Of a DNA stretch of 64,000 nucleotides, positions 11,268-22,274 are shown piece by piece. The notes under the pieces were generated by a model. That model searched no databases. It had not been told where the DNA came from and saw nothing but the letters and a program-made list of their open reading frames with translations. This DNA comes from Folioceros fuciformis. Lineage: Eukaryota > Anthocerotophyta > Anthocerotopsida > Anthocerotales. The DNA lies in assembly GCA_049999805.1 (NCBI GenBank), contig JBNGIO010006348.1, positions 522,452-586,451 of the forward strand. The letters run 5' to 3'. A program made the position numbers and the translations under genes. The number at the start of each line of letters is the position of its first letter. Positions within the stretch are counted from its first letter, which is position 1.

Positions 11268-14200
11268 ATGGCTGAAAGGGGCAGAGCCACCAGGAAGGAT
11301 TGGTCCTCAGGAGCTGCTGTCGATGAGCGAGAGCTGGCCCGCAGGAAAGCTGTGGGCACTTATGGCTGGCTCAGCGAGGAAGTGAAGAGGCAAGGACGGA
11401 ACAACAGGCGAGGCTCAGGGCGAGGACAAGGAGTGAAGGCTGCAGGTCCTCGGGAGGCGCCTGTCTCCCACCCAAGGGGAACCTCTGCGGAGAGGTTCGG
11501 GTTGAGCAGCGGCTTGCCGATTTGGTCGGATCCCTTCCCGCAGCCGGAGAGGATCGGGGCGTACCAAGAGCAGGGTGGGCGAGCCCGGGAGAGCAGAAGT
11601 CCATCTCTGGGATTCTCGGGTGGTGAAGATCATCAGGGACTGAGACGTGGATCGCGCGAACGACCCACAACGCAGAATGTGAGGGGTGGTTTGAGAGGCG
11701 GGAATTGGAGTAGCAGGGGAATGGGTTTTTCTGGCTATGATGTGGGTGCGAGAAGGCATGGGTACTACGGAGACAGACCGACAGCAGCAGAGGAAGTTCA
11801 GGATCGAGGGAAAGAGGTGAGCGGCAGGGATGGGGAAGGCCGCCGTGTGGAGGCCTGGGAAGGTTCTGGGAACGCGCCTGTGAGGGATTTGGATGGCAGC
11901 TGGGCGAGGGAGCATGAGGCCAGGAGGGCGGAGCATTTTCAGGTGTTGAGGAATGTTACCAGGGGCCACTGGAGCAACAGGAGGGGGGGAAGGAGTATGT
12001 ACAGTGATGATCGAGAGTGTGTTGGGAGCAATGGTGCTGGAAGCTCTGTGGGTCAGACCAGAAGGGGGTCTGGTGGCTCGGGATTTATGGGGTCTGNNNN
12101 NNNNNNNNNNNNNNNNNNNNNNNNNNNNNNNNNNNNNNNNNNNNNNNNNNNNNNNNNNNNNNNNNNNNNNNNNNNNNNNNNNNNNNNNNNNNNNNNCTGC
12201 AGGTACTAGGGGACAAGGTCATGGGCAAGGTCAAGGAAGTACTGACAGCTATGGGAACAATGGGCTGGGAAGAAGTGGAGATTCTTTGCATCGTTCACCG
12301 CAGAAAGTGATGGCTGCTAGATTGAGTGTGGCTGCCCAGTTGAGAGACACGGTGAGGCAGGATGTTGGCTGGGAACATTCAGCTTGCAACTCTGATATGA
12401 TCTCTGGCCTGGCTGTTCGCCCCACCTCGGAAGTCAAGCCAAGGCCAGTAAAGGGTGACATGAAGAAGCGTGTCGTAGAAAGAACAGCAGGGGATGTGGT
12501 GAGGGAAGTCCCAGCAGGGAATGATGTGGAGAGAGGTTTAGGTAGACCCGGAAGGAACAGGTCGGGGGACTTGGTGAGTGCTGACGGGGAAGTTCTTCCC
12601 AGTATCGTGGGGTCTTGTCCAGACATGTGTCCTGGTAAGTTGTTGTGTTGGCATGTTGTGCTGATCCCTATCTAGATTTTTCTGTGATGTTTGATGTGGA
12701 GAAGGAGTAGTTAAGTGAGTGTGTGTATGCCTGCAGCCAAAGAAAGGGAAATGCGGGAAAGGCTAAAAGACTTGGCAGTTTTTGAGCGAGTGAGTGGACA
12801 ATTAGGAAGGACGTCACAAGCCTTGGCCGTGAAAAAGGTGCAGATATGCTGTGATTCCTTTTCAGGTGTTCAAAGGCATGGGATGACTGATCTAAAACCT
12901 CAAATTTTGTGCAGTTCTGCAGAACTCTTTCCAGTGCGGACTTGAAGCCATCTGACGTGCGGCCCCTGCCAGTCCTGCGCTTGACAGTCGATTACCTCTG
13001 GTCTCTTTTGGACAGGAAGGACTCTGGTTTCAAATTGGTGCACGACTTTCTCTTCGACAGGTGCCGTGGAGTTCGGCAAGATTTGAGCATGCAGCAGATT
13101 GTAAACAGACAAGCTATCAGCATTTGTGAAGAAATTGTAAGTGACTCACTCCGCCATTTGGCTAGGCACAGGAACATCCAGGTTCCGTGCAACAATTCCT
13201 GACCAGCATGCTGGTCCAGAGATTGGGTTGATGCTCTCATGGGCGTTCCCTTAAAGTTCCGCACATTTGCAACAACAGGTGAGGTTTCATATCATCTCAG
13301 AACGGGAGTTGCATGAGCAAAGTCTGTCAAAAAAGTATTTCAACTCAGAACTCAACTTACAACAGCTTGGAAAGACTCTGCTCAGTCTGCTGAGCATGTA
13401 CGCAGCCTGTGACCAACGAGTGGAATCTGAAGCTGAGTTCCAGGCCTATTTTTTGCTTTCCAACTTAGGAAGCGTTGGGAAGGGACAGGTAAGCACTCTC
13501 CACCCCATGTATGAAGCAGTCTCGCCATCATTGCCTATGAATTGGATATCGTCTTCTGTCTGTAGGCGGAGTCATTGACACTGTGGCTTCCTACTGTTCA
13601 TCCATCGCTGCTCAACAGGCCTGAAATGGTGTTCGCGAGGAGCGTCCTCAAGTAGTTTTCACCTCCACTTTTGCTTGATGTTTCAGAGGCTTGCTTCAAA
13701 CGCGGAATGGAAGGTCCTGGAGAAAAGATCACTGATATCTATTCTGGATTTCCAGGAGCTATCGAATGGGGAATTTCATGGCGTTCTTTCAGCTGGTGCA
13801 GGAAGCGAGTTATCTTCAAGCTTGTTTGTTGGAACTCGTCTTCAATCAAGTATGAGCATCAACTCTCGCCTTTGACTACATCCGTTCTCTGTTGAATGTC
13901 TATGTTTGAGGTAGTGACAGGGAAACGAATCTAAATTTCACTCTCATGGATACACAGGTTCGTGCTCATGCGCTTCACGTTCTGAACCAGAGTAGTTACA
14001 AGCTTCATCCTTATCCTCTGTCAGATCTTGCCAAGCTGCTGCTTATGGAGGTATGTGTGTTTATGGGTTGCAACTTTCAACAGCCGTTACCTCACCTTTC
14101 ATTGTCCTTCACTGATGGAACTAGGGGCACTATTCGCTTCTCCAACAGGAAGAGGATGTCAAGACTTTATGCACATTTTACGGGCTTTCTGTGGGCACCG

Positions 14201-14349
14201 AAAACTCAACAGGTGTACAATGTCTGCTTGTGAAGCAAGCACAATTTGCAGTGCAACCCGAAGCAGCTCCTTGGTACCATTGTCGTCATGTTGAAGCCAA
14301 GCGGCCATCTTGTTACTCGGCAGCCATCCTCAGCAGTGCGGAAGGCTGA
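11268..14349 (+). CDS. SAC3C: SAC3/GANP/THP3-family protein (SAC3C-like)
   Basis: Homologue of the plant SAC3 family C proteins, whose SAC3/GANP PCI-type domain acts in mRNA export complexes such as TREX-2. Eight exons: 11268-12634, 12737-12837, 12915-13136, 13279-13488, 13566-13651, 13756-13849, 13958-14050, 14149-14349. Exon 1 encodes about 450 residues rich in Arg and Gly, with GRGQG-like runs, then the family signature GSCPDMCPAKEREMRER across the first intron. Later blocks are LRLTVDYLW, KLVHDFLFDRCRGVRQDLS, AYFLLSNLG, SYRMGNFMAFFQLV and EASYLQACLLELVFNQ. The last is VRAHALHVLNQSSYKLHPYPL. A 100-N gap lies inside exon 1. The frame is continuous only if the real gap is a multiple of three, so the nominal 100 is wrong. 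The long Arg/Gly N-terminus is partly unsequenced. Confidence 0.9.
12097..12196. other. assembly gap (100 N)
   Basis: Exactly 100 undetermined bases, inside the Arg/Gly-rich first exon of the SAC3-like gene. The flanking sequence is G-rich and repetitive, which may explain the failed assembly. Confidence 0.98.
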
Positions 14350-14877
14350 AAGACTGTAATCTTTCTCTTTAGCAGTGTACTTTAAATGTAGGGTTGCAAG
14401 CATAGTGAAGCAAAGTCTGGAGCTATGTCTGACCTCTAGTCATAATATATTCCTTCGTGAAAATGTCCGTACTTCAATTTCTGAGTAGGACAATCGTCAA
14501 CTATGGCAAGTTCAGTAACGTTAACGTGCTTCGTGTTGGGTCTGTCACCGGTGTCATATTCCTTGGGAGGGGTCGTCTTCCTTCCACCTACATATTATGG
14601 CCATGGAGGAAAGGATGAAAGTATGAGCACACTTCCTCACATTGATGGAAGCACCCAGAAGTCTGTTGTAAGGTCTTAGTACACTCACCTCACCTGTAGC
14701 ATAGGCCTGCCGGCAGGACGGATTTCTTGCCAGCAGGAAGGCTGCAGTATTGTCGCATGACAAAGGGACAGAAGCAGCCTAGTGGATTATGGAACACCTA
14801 GAGCATAGAGACAATATTAGACTTGTGCGATGCCAATCCAGAAGTCAGTGTTGGAGACCTGGCGCACTACTCAGTGG
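14350..14877. other. intergenic, convergent 3' ends
   Basis: The stretch lies between the stop codons of the SAC3-like gene (+) and the TORTIFOLIA1-like gene (-). It is probably two 3' UTRs. No other feature was recognised. Confidence 0.4.
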
Positions 14878-17484
14878 TCATACATAATCACCTGCACGGT
14901 TGGGTAGGGGTAAGCCATCCAGCTCTAGCTTAGATAGATCACTTTCAATGCCATCTGGATCCCCTCCCTGGTAACCAGCCCCTCTGATGGCTGCAAGCGT
15001 GGCCCTTGCCTGGTCATTGGCACTCTGCCAGACACTTCTTGTTGAAGGCCCCTCTGATCTCGTCGGGGTTTTCATTTCCCTCTTTTCCCAACCTCTGCCC
15101 ACGCTGTTCCTGATTCCTTCACCCTGGAAGTCTGGGAAGTAATCCGATGATTTTTGCGGAGAAGTGGGAAAAGCCTGGCTCGTAGCCACCTTAGGATCGA
15201 GAATGGATGATCTTAACGGGAACGGATCCGGCCTTGGAGAGCCCTGGTCATTCAGCCATGGAGAAAAGACAGGGTATAGGTCATTCCTTGGGCGTCCAGG
15301 CAAACTTGATGGCAGTGGTGCTTCCTCAATTCTGATGGGATCCTCAGGAGGGCTTTTCGGGCCAGTGCCATTGAAACTGTCGTGCCCAATCTTTTCCACA
15401 TCTCTTCTTGAACCGTGCTCATCCGAACTCAAAGAACCCTTGTCATTCAGCCATGGAGAGTATCTCTCCGTCCTTGGGAGTCCAGGCAAACATGATGGAG
15501 GTGATACTTCCTCAATTCCGATGGGATAAACAGGAGGGCTTTTCAAGCCAGTGCCATTGAAACTGTCCCCCGGGTAGTTGTTGCCAAACTGTGTGACCCT
15601 GTCAGGACTTACCCTACCAGCAGATGCAGCGATGTCGTGCCCGATCTTTTCCACATCTCTTCTTAAACCGTGCACAATCTCTTCAAGCCCAGCCATGGCC
15701 TCCTGATTGTTAGAGACAAGGTCTTGAAACATGTCCATGAGCTGTGCCTGCTGGCGCTCGATCTGTTGAAGGTGCCTCCGGATTGCCGTCCACATGCTGG
15801 GATCATTGGCAACCCTTGTATCGAAGTCACTAGCGGCTGGACTGTAAGGGTTGGGCGATGCTGCATTCCCGTCCCAACTCCCACCATTGGTCAAGTCGAT
15901 CCCAATACTGAGTTTCTTATCCAAAGACAAAGGCTCCAGTGTTCTCAGAGGCAGATCTCTGGGGTCTGATTTCAAGACACTTGCCACAGAACTATTCAAA
16001 TCGCGTCCTGTCTGAAATTCCATCGAGTCCCCAGACTCTGTGCCAGATCTTAGATCAACCGAAGAATATGTCTGCGGTACCAACGTCAGTTGACGCTGCC
16101 CTTGTGTACACATTCTCGCCATTTCATCGCCCACCTCCTCTTGCGACAAAACCGATCGAGGCGGACCACACACCTCAATGGGGAAATTGTCAAAATTCTC
16201 AGTGTTCTTGTCTCCGAGCTTCTTAAAGAACTCCGGATTCGTTTTCCTGTCACTAATTTGTGGACTTCGCTTTCTTGCAGAAGATGGATTTTCTGGTGAC
16301 GCATTGGAAAAGCTTGAAGGGAATGTACCTTCCGAAGGAGGAGGAAACAATACCCTGCTCGTCCGAACGCCAGCTCCTGAGTCATGATCGGAATACCGAG
16401 GAACAGACATAAGGCTGGATGCCACAGAAATATCACCCCCAGACTTTGATGGTCTCCCTCCACCATTTCTGCCAGCAGAAGACGACTCCTCGTCACCCCC
16501 CGGGACATTCTTCCACAGTGCCATAGCATCATTCACACTGTCACGTACCGGTTTCACCTTGTCAAAACGGCAAGCTTCCAATGCGGGCATCACAGATCCC
16601 TTGAAGGGACTGAGAGCAGGCCCAACACTCATGGCCATGCGAACAAGGGTCTCAGCTGCGGCCTTTCTGGTTGTCCAATCAGTGCTATCCAGACATTCTT
16701 GAGTACAAGGAACCAGCGCGGTGAGCAGTGCTGGGGCTGCTGCGTCTGCTGTTGCGATTGCTTGAGACAGGCTCCCTATCACAGACAGAAGTCCAGCTTT
16801 AGCCAGAAACCCTGGCATGCTCATGAACTTCAGAATCCGAGGCAGAAGCCTCTGCACAGTTGCCGTTGGTACGTTCTCGATCCTGTCCAGAACTCGAGCC
16901 AGGCACAGCGATGCTCCAACCTGCACACCCTTGTTCTGCTCTGTCAAGGCCTCCAGCAGCGGCTTCACAAAAACCCCGATGGAGGTCGCAGGAGGCCCTG
17001 CACTGTCGCCCCCGCCTCCAGATGACGCCGAACCCGCAACCGGATATGACACGTGAACGGCTAAAACACCAATGACATCCACGCACACTTCACGAATGGC
17101 GGAGTCAGGATCCTTAAGCCGGCGAACAATGTTGCTGACAATCCTGGGAAGATGGGGGACAAGGCCATCTCCATGCATTGATGCAAGAGTGCCAAACATC
17201 TTCACACATTCTCTCCGCACCACGGCTTTCTGCTGCAGATCGGTATCATACAAACACGCCAGAAACATGGCAATCCCTTCCGGAGTCAAGCCCTGCGCAA
17301 TACTTTCCAAATCTTCCAGGGCAATCTGCTGAGTATCCCGATCAGAGAGCTTGTTCAAGGCTGCCAGAATCCTGTTCTTCAGTTCCACGAGAACCACTTG
17401 GGGAGGCAATCCAGGCTTCACATTCCCAGATGGCCCACCCCGAGGCCTACCCTTGGCCAGCATCATGCCGCCGTGAACATTCAT
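14878..17484 (-). CDS. TOR1: TORTIFOLIA1/SPIRAL2-like microtubule-associated protein
   Basis: Plant-specific HEAT-repeat protein that binds cortical microtubules and controls directional cell growth. It is a single exon of 868 residues, close to Arabidopsis TORTIFOLIA1. The frame continues 10 codons upstream to a TTG preceded by an in-frame stop. The first ATG is at 17484 (MNVHGGMMLAK), so that start was chosen. Seen: HEAT repeats through about residues 30-330, with LKNRILAALNKLSDRDTQQIA, VVRRECVKMFGTLA, DPDSAIREVCVDVIGVLAVHV and TDWTTRKAAAETLVRMA. A long Ser/Pro-rich disordered middle follows. A predicted coiled coil at about residues 560-610 contains RRHLQQIERQQAQLMDMFQDL. The conserved C-terminal tail contains DQARATLAAIRGAGYQGGDPD. 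The tail holds an internal duplication of a roughly 60-residue Ser/Pro segment (SPWLND repeated). All key regions are present. Confidence 0.93.
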   Translation of the reverse strand: MNVHGGMMLAKGRPRGGPSGNVKPGLPPQVVLVELKNRILAALNKLSDRDTQQIALEDLESIAQGLTPEGIAMFLACLYDTDLQQKAVVRRECVKMFGTLASMHGDGLVPHLPRIVSNIVRRLKDPDSAIREVCVDVIGVLAVHVSYPVAGSASSGGGGDSAGPPATSIGVFVKPLLEALTEQNKGVQVGASLCLARVLDRIENVPTATVQRLLPRILKFMSMPGFLAKAGLLSVIGSLSQAIATADAAAPALLTALVPCTQECLDSTDWTTRKAAAETLVRMAMSVGPALSPFKGSVMPALEACRFDKVKPVRDSVNDAMALWKNVPGGDEESSSAGRNGGGRPSKSGGDISVASSLMSVPRYSDHDSGAGVRTSRVLFPPPSEGTFPSSFSNASPENPSSARKRSPQISDRKTNPEFFKKLGDKNTENFDNFPIEVCGPPRSVLSQEEVGDEMARMCTQGQRQLTLVPQTYSSVDLRSGTESGDSMEFQTGRDLNSSVASVLKSDPRDLPLRTLEPLSLDKKLSIGIDLTNGGSWDGNAASPNPYSPAASDFDTRVANDPSMWTAIRRHLQQIERQQAQLMDMFQDLVSNNQEAMAGLEEIVHGLRRDVEKIGHDIAASAGRVSPDRVTQFGNNYPGDSFNGTGLKSPPVYPIGIEEVSPPSCLPGLPRTERYSPWLNDKGSLSSDEHGSRRDVEKIGHDSFNGTGPKSPPEDPIRIEEAPLPSSLPGRPRNDLYPVFSPWLNDQGSPRPDPFPLRSSILDPKVATSQAFPTSPQKSSDYFPDFQGEGIRNSVGRGWEKREMKTPTRSEGPSTRSVWQSANDQARATLAAIRGAGYQGGDPDGIESDLSKLELDGLPLPNRAGDYV

Positions 17485-19660
17485 GCCTTGGACCAGCTGT
17501 CTATAATGCTCCAACTAGGATCCTTGCATGCCACAGCAACAACGTAGCAGGCCACGGCCAGGTTCCCCACCTCCATGCCCTACCAGGCCACCTTCTGAAC
17601 CACTCCTGGTCGGGTAGCCATACAACCCTCCCAACAAGCACCTCCAGACTCCGCTGTTACGTTGCCCTTTCATCCTCCACCAAACCCCTCCCTTCTCAGG
17701 CTATGCAACCTCATCCATCAAGGACAATCCATTCACAGAGTCACTCTTATATACAGCGACCGTGCAAAGGACGTTCACAAAAAAACGCTCCAAACTCCCC
17801 GCAGATCATAGATGTCCCCGCTACCAGGAGCTCCTCCAATCCAATCCGATCCAGATCATGCTGAAAAACCAACACCGAATCCACATCACTTCCACACCAA
17901 TGCTAAACACCAACACCAAACATCCACAGCACGCCTGAGCTGGCAATCAAGAAAATCCGCACTCCACCTCCTTACATGCAGTCACAAAGAGTCCCTCCCT
18001 CCACGACCGAGGTTCCGTTTCAATCATAGAAGTTGCAGAAGCTCATCCACGATGAGCAGAATGCAGCAGGCAGAGGCACAAACGCGAATCTCACAAACAA
18101 CAACAGAACGCAACGAAAAGAAACAAAGCGGAAATCGCCAAACCTGGCCTCCGGAAGTTGTCAGCCCGGCAGAAGTGGCAGCAGCGAGCGGGAAATCGAA
18201 CAATGCAGACTCCGTGCTGCAGATCGGGTCGCGCCCACAGGGTAGCAAGAATTCAGTACAACCAGGCTTCTCAGACGCTAGAGACGACTCCAATGCCAAA
18301 CGAGCGCTGTCCTGGGGTCCTCCTGTCCAGAGCCTGTAAGCGCGGTGGGGCCGACCGCGCGGTTTATCGCGCTGTGACCAACCCGGTCCGCGGTCGCGCT
18401 CGCCGTGGGCCCAGTAACCGCGCGACGGGAGGGCGGGTGAGCGGGACCCATCCGTCCCACTACCGTGCGGTCCTATTGGCTCCCGTTCTGTCCCAATCGG
18501 ATTGGCTGCATGTCACTACCGTTTTGGGGAATCCCGTCCCGTTGTGCTCGGACCCCGTCTTTCCTACCCTTAGCAGGGGCCGCGGTTACGTAGCCGGGGT
18601 TGAAACCGACCGGTTCGGGTCTTGGAGATACGAGCAACCGAGATCGTGCGGACGACAGGCAGGAGAATGGAGATGCCCGATGCTCGATGCTCCTTCTCGC
18701 AAATGCGCTTCACCGACGAGCGCCTGCTCCCGCTGTCTTTGTGTCAGGACATGAGTTCGCTTTTCCTATCATGCAGTCCGGACGAATGCGCCGTTGGAGT
18801 ACTGTAGCCAGTGCTTCCTTTCACCGACAGACTCACATGCGCGGAGTCTGGAGTACGTTTTGCTGCTCGGAGGACTCCAGTCTGGTGCTTTGAGGAAAAC
18901 GGGCTTCGGACTTGTGGACAGCTGGATCCCTCACGCAACCCCTAGTTGCCATTAGAGTCGAGAATCCATTAATCTGTTTCTTGCTTGGCTCCAAGAGCAT
19001 ATCCAGGCTGGGTCGGTCAAGCATTCTGGCAATAATGCAACGGGAAATCGGTGTTGTGAGCTTCCCGTGCATTGCAGTGCGGCGCCTGTCCTGTGTGGCA
19101 TGCATTGCATACCACATCCCTACATCTGCCGTTTGGAAAGGAGCTTCATGAGGAATCGATGAAGAAAGCATCGCACAACCCCCCGAGTGACGCCGGCAGT
19201 TTCGCTGTTGAGCCGATCTGGTGTAGAAGGGTCTTCAAATCCTCCCCTCCTTGCTAGGAGAGATGGCCCTCCCTGCTGCTGCATGGAAGGAACACTGTTT
19301 CCAAGAGCAAAGCTTCCTCCCACGGCAAACTCTACTTAACACTAAACCATCATCGCTGTGAGAATCGGGCGCTCTTGACGATCAACCATGATCGCGCTAA
19401 TAGCAAAGAACAATTGTGGGGTGCACCAATGGGAGTAGTGTTTCGTCCCAACGAGTGCCTTCGAAATCCAGCACTTTTTGGTTAGGTGCACGATGTCATT
19501 GAAAGTGCCCAACTAGTGATCCTAACGGTAATGGATAATTTAGTAATTCAATAGCATAATAATCTGCATCAGGACACTTTCCTCGACAACATGTGGAACC
19601 AAAGTTCAAGGGTTCTAGATGTCCGCTAAATTAATTTCCCTATCTATCCTACTTATCATA
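17485..19660. other. leader and upstream region of the TORTIFOLIA1-like gene
   Basis: 2.2 kb without a recognised gene. 17485-18330 is rich in C and A on the plus strand (pyrimidine-poor on the sense strand of the gene), giving long spurious frames. 18330-18700 is a GC-rich, CpG-dense block. 18800-19500 has mixed composition and no supported coding frame. AT-rich repeat sequence starts at about 19660. Confidence 0.4.
17746..17753 (-). promoter_or_regulatory. candidate TATA box of the TORTIFOLIA1-like gene
   Basis: On the minus strand the sequence reads TATATAAG, about 265 bases upstream of the start codon. Transcription would begin near 17720, giving a leader of roughly 235 bases. This is inferred from the motif alone. 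Confidence 0.45.
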
Positions 19661-19871
19661 GCCTTCCATGGCATATTTAGCATCATATGATTGCCCTAAT
19701 TATGACTGACATTAGCAACTTCCCATTATACTCTCTCCCTACCTTAGTAAACCCTAAATCTGAACAAACCTTACTATATTTGTAATAACAACTTCTCATT
19801 ATAGACTTTATTGCTACCTTGGTAAACCCTAAACCTAAACAAACCTCACAATATAAATGTATCGGAAACCA

Positions 19872-20007
19872 ATTCTTCTGCTCATAGAGCCATTTTAACT
19901 TGTCTCCTTCTTTCCTACAATTGTTAACATCCTTGTAAACCTATTCTTCTGCTCATAGAGCCATTTTAACTTGTCTCCTTCTTCCCTACAATTGTTAACA
20001 TCCTTGT
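19872..20007. repeat. 71-base tandem duplication inside copy A
   Basis: Two near-identical segments, 19872-19936 and 19943-20007, begin ATTCTTCTGCTCATAGAGCC and end CATCCTTGT, separated by six bases. Copy B of the dispersed repeat has only one equivalent segment, so the duplication arose after the copies separated. Confidence 0.85.
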
Positions 20008-20454
20008 TCACTCATCTCTACTATACTCCTTTTAAGTTAAACTATATATCATGAAAGGTCTACATATCTCTCCTAAAACAAATTTGATCAGAAAACCAAC
20101 AAGTCGGTTCAAACAAACCAAGCTAAACCCATTGTTAGTAACTCGTGACCCAAAGTTGTGAATTCTACATTATGTTCTTAAGATATGTTTTGATTTTTCT
20201 AAGTCTCTTCCAGTATTCCCCTTTCTCCTGTCCTTTTCTTCTAATGTTTGGTTCTTCATTTCCTTTTGGTTGTTTTTTTTTCTCCCATTTTTTTGTTTGT
20301 TTTTTTTTTTTTGCTTCCTCGTTTTCTATTCTCTTTTTCTTCTTCTTTTTGTGAAATTTCATTTTTTTTGTTTTTTTTAGAGGTTTTTTTTTGTTTTTTT
20401 GTGTTTGAAAATAAATTCTTGGTATCTTCAACCTACAGGAACAAGTTCATAAAC

Positions 20455-21237
20455 ATGGAGCATAGCAACTTGATTAATGGTGCACATGCATCGACATCAA
20501 TGCAAACCTATCCTCATGAAGCCACTATTAGGCAGCATCAAGAGGTGACACATATAGTAACAAGGGAGACCAATTTGAACAAAGTGCAAACCTTGGATTC
20601 CAACCTAGATCGAACCCAACGTCCAATTACAAATCAAGAGGCGTTACTTGCAAAAATCGATAAGGAGCTAATTGCGGCCTATCACATTATCAAAAGCGTC
20701 ACTAATACATTGCAGTTGCCAGCCATGGTCCGTCCTTCAACAACGTACCTTTTTGGTCTATTAAAGGATTTGCATGAGGGCAATTCTAGAGAGTGTATTG
20801 TTGCAGCTCTTTACATAGCAAGCAAATGGAATATGACTTGTCATACCATCGACGAAATTAAAAATTCTTTGAGTACCATGCACATAAGAAATGAGGTCAT
20901 TCAACAAATGGCAAACAAAGTGGCAACCAACATCATGCAAAATGCTAAAGAACACATTAAAGAAGCTATTAGAAGATTAGAATTAAACTCTCTCGAGCAA
21001 GTTCTTGCACGAAAATATTTTAAGAATTTGTTTGTAATAAGTGATCCGAGAAAGTATTGTATACTTGAGCTTGTGGGTGCAGCTATTTATGTAGCTAGCG
21101 ATTTCAGTGCTGAAGAAGTTAGGTATGCTATGAAAATGGCAGTCGAATCGCAGATCATGGTAGAATTAAGAGATAGATTGCTCTATCTTTACCGGAAAGG
21201 GATAAAGGCGAAGGAGGAAGCAAAAAAACAATCCTAA
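20455..21237 (+). CDS. TFIIB-like cyclin-fold protein without zinc ribbon (copy A)
   Basis: Intact 260-residue frame starting MEHSNLINGA right after an AG acceptor-like site. The C-terminal 190 residues resemble the two cyclin repeats of transcription factor IIB. The first repeat has TNTLQLPAMVRPSTTYLFGLL, a DLHEG loop, VAALYIASKW and TIDEIKNSL. These correspond to TFIIB's residues around a helix LYIACR and a following RT-KEI segment. The second repeat has LARKYFKNLFVISDPRKYCI, then VGAAIYVASDFS. The N-terminal zinc ribbon and B-finger of true TFIIB are absent. The start was chosen at the first ATG after the acceptor. The frame upstream is only poly-T translation. Similarity to copy B (46284-47015) is high over the whole length. 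The TFIIB relation is recognised by eye and needs a profile search. A role in transcription is inference. Confidence 0.65.
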   Translation: MEHSNLINGAHASTSMQTYPHEATIRQHQEVTHIVTRETNLNKVQTLDSNLDRTQRPITNQEALLAKIDKELIAAYHIIKSVTNTLQLPAMVRPSTTYLFGLLKDLHEGNSRECIVAALYIASKWNMTCHTIDEIKNSLSTMHIRNEVIQQMANKVATNIMQNAKEHIKEAIRRLELNSLEQVLARKYFKNLFVISDPRKYCILELVGAAIYVASDFSAEEVRYAMKMAVESQIMVELRDRLLYLYRKGIKAKEEAKKQS

Positions 21238-21384
21238 GTATACATTTCTATCTAAACATAGAGGTTTCCCTTTATCACAACCATGTATCATTGGATTTTC
21301 ATATTATTATTATTTCCAGTACTACTATGAGCACGAGTGTAGGAAGCACTGAAGCGTTACGAGCACAAGCTTGTTCCGAGCGAT

Positions 21385-21657
21385 GTGAACATCAACACCT
21401 CCGCATGCACCAAGGAACAGGTGCTCGGAATGATGAGGAAGCCTATGAAGATTGAGTTGAAGCCTGGCACGAAGGATGTTAGCATTGTTGAAGTGAGATG
21501 TTTGGTCACCAGTGCAAAGACATATGATGTCTTGTTGGGGTCGGATGGAACTAACCGACCTGCTATAGGAGTTGATCCCTCGCACACAGAAACCTTCTAT
21601 AGACCATTCTATTGGAGAGGAGATTTCACATATGTTGCACAAATTCTTTCAGGATGA
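21385..21657 (+). pseudogene. retropepsin (gypsy protease) remnant
   Basis: The frame contains RKPMKIELKPG, then VEVRCLVTSAKTYDVLLGSD. This resembles the C-terminal half of the aspartic protease of plant gypsy elements, where the conserved YDVLLG block closes the fold. The catalytic DTG/DSG part is not present. The frame then runs on into YRPFYWRGDFTYVAQIL, the usual linker to reverse transcriptase. Confidence 0.55.
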
Positions 21658-22274
21658 ACAGGAGTGGTGGGAAGAGCAGGATGAGAATGACAGGCAGCGC
21701 CATGATTGCCCACAGTGCTCAGAGTGAGCATCGACACGAGATGTGGGAGGAAGCGCAGGAGTTATCCTCTCTAGAGATGCCGAAGCCAAGAGAACAGAAG
21801 GGTATGCTCATGGTTGTTCGTTCAAAGTATTTGGATGAAGCTAGGGTTCGAGAAAACCAGCGAAGGAAGGAGAATCGACTGTGGAATCTTACAGACACAT
21901 CTTCTGAGAGGTCAATCCCACATATGAGGCCTGCCACGGCAAGAGATCGACGCATCAACGATGCTCTAGTACGATGGAAGGTGGGCGTTGAAGACATCCA
22001 TCTGTTGGAGCTCTGCTTAGAAATCAGCAGTGGCCTGGAAGTGGTGTTGCAGTGTGGCATCAAGGTACACAAATCTACCTGCATGGAGAAGGACAAGAGG
22101 GCTCGGGCTGTGGCTAGGAGCCGAATTCTCAGGTTCTATAAGCAGTACCCAATGCTATTGAGCAAGGAAGTAGTTCGAGGCTGCCAGAGCAGGCTGCGCA
22201 CACACGTGAACTTGGTGGGGAAGCGGCAGCTAGAAGCCTTGTCAAGTCCGATGGATATGTTGATCGAGGGATCA

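Larger units (their letters stand above)
19664..21258 (+). repeat. dispersed repeat carrying a TFIIB-like ORF, copy A
   Basis: This 1.6 kb stretch aligns along its whole length with the reverse complement of about 46270-47695. The match begins at the shared CCTTCCAT-GGCATATT stretch. It continues through a region with GTAAACCCTAAA and a T-rich block at 20220-20410, then the open reading frame. It ends about 20 bases past the stop at ACATTTCTAT-TAAA. No terminal inverted repeats, LTRs or target-site duplications were found, so the duplication mechanism is unknown. The T-rich block reads as a 5'-UTR intron. Its acceptor (CCTACAG) is present, but the donor position reads AAGATATG, where copy B has GAGGTACG. 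Confidence 0.8.

Noticed and set aside
11415-11969. Minus-strand frame opposite SAC3C exon 1
   Set aside because: It is the shadow of an Arg/Gly-rich exon. The plus frame leads directly into the conserved GSCPDMCP block.
13663-13755. Reading SAC3C through the frame beginning RLASNAEWKVLEK
   Set aside because: It breaks the family pattern. Splicing from 13651 to 13756 gives SYRMGNFMAFF in phase, which matches SAC3 proteins.
17178-18754. Long plus-strand frames (up to 228 codons) upstream of the TORTIFOLIA1-like gene
   Set aside because: They overlap the conserved minus-strand coding region or lie in a C/A-rich leader. Their translations are low-complexity and without a domain.
20145-20454. 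N-terminal Phe/Leu-rich extension of TFIIB-like copy A
   Set aside because: It is the translation of a poly-T leader intron. Copy B has no open frame there, and the family similarity begins after the acceptor.
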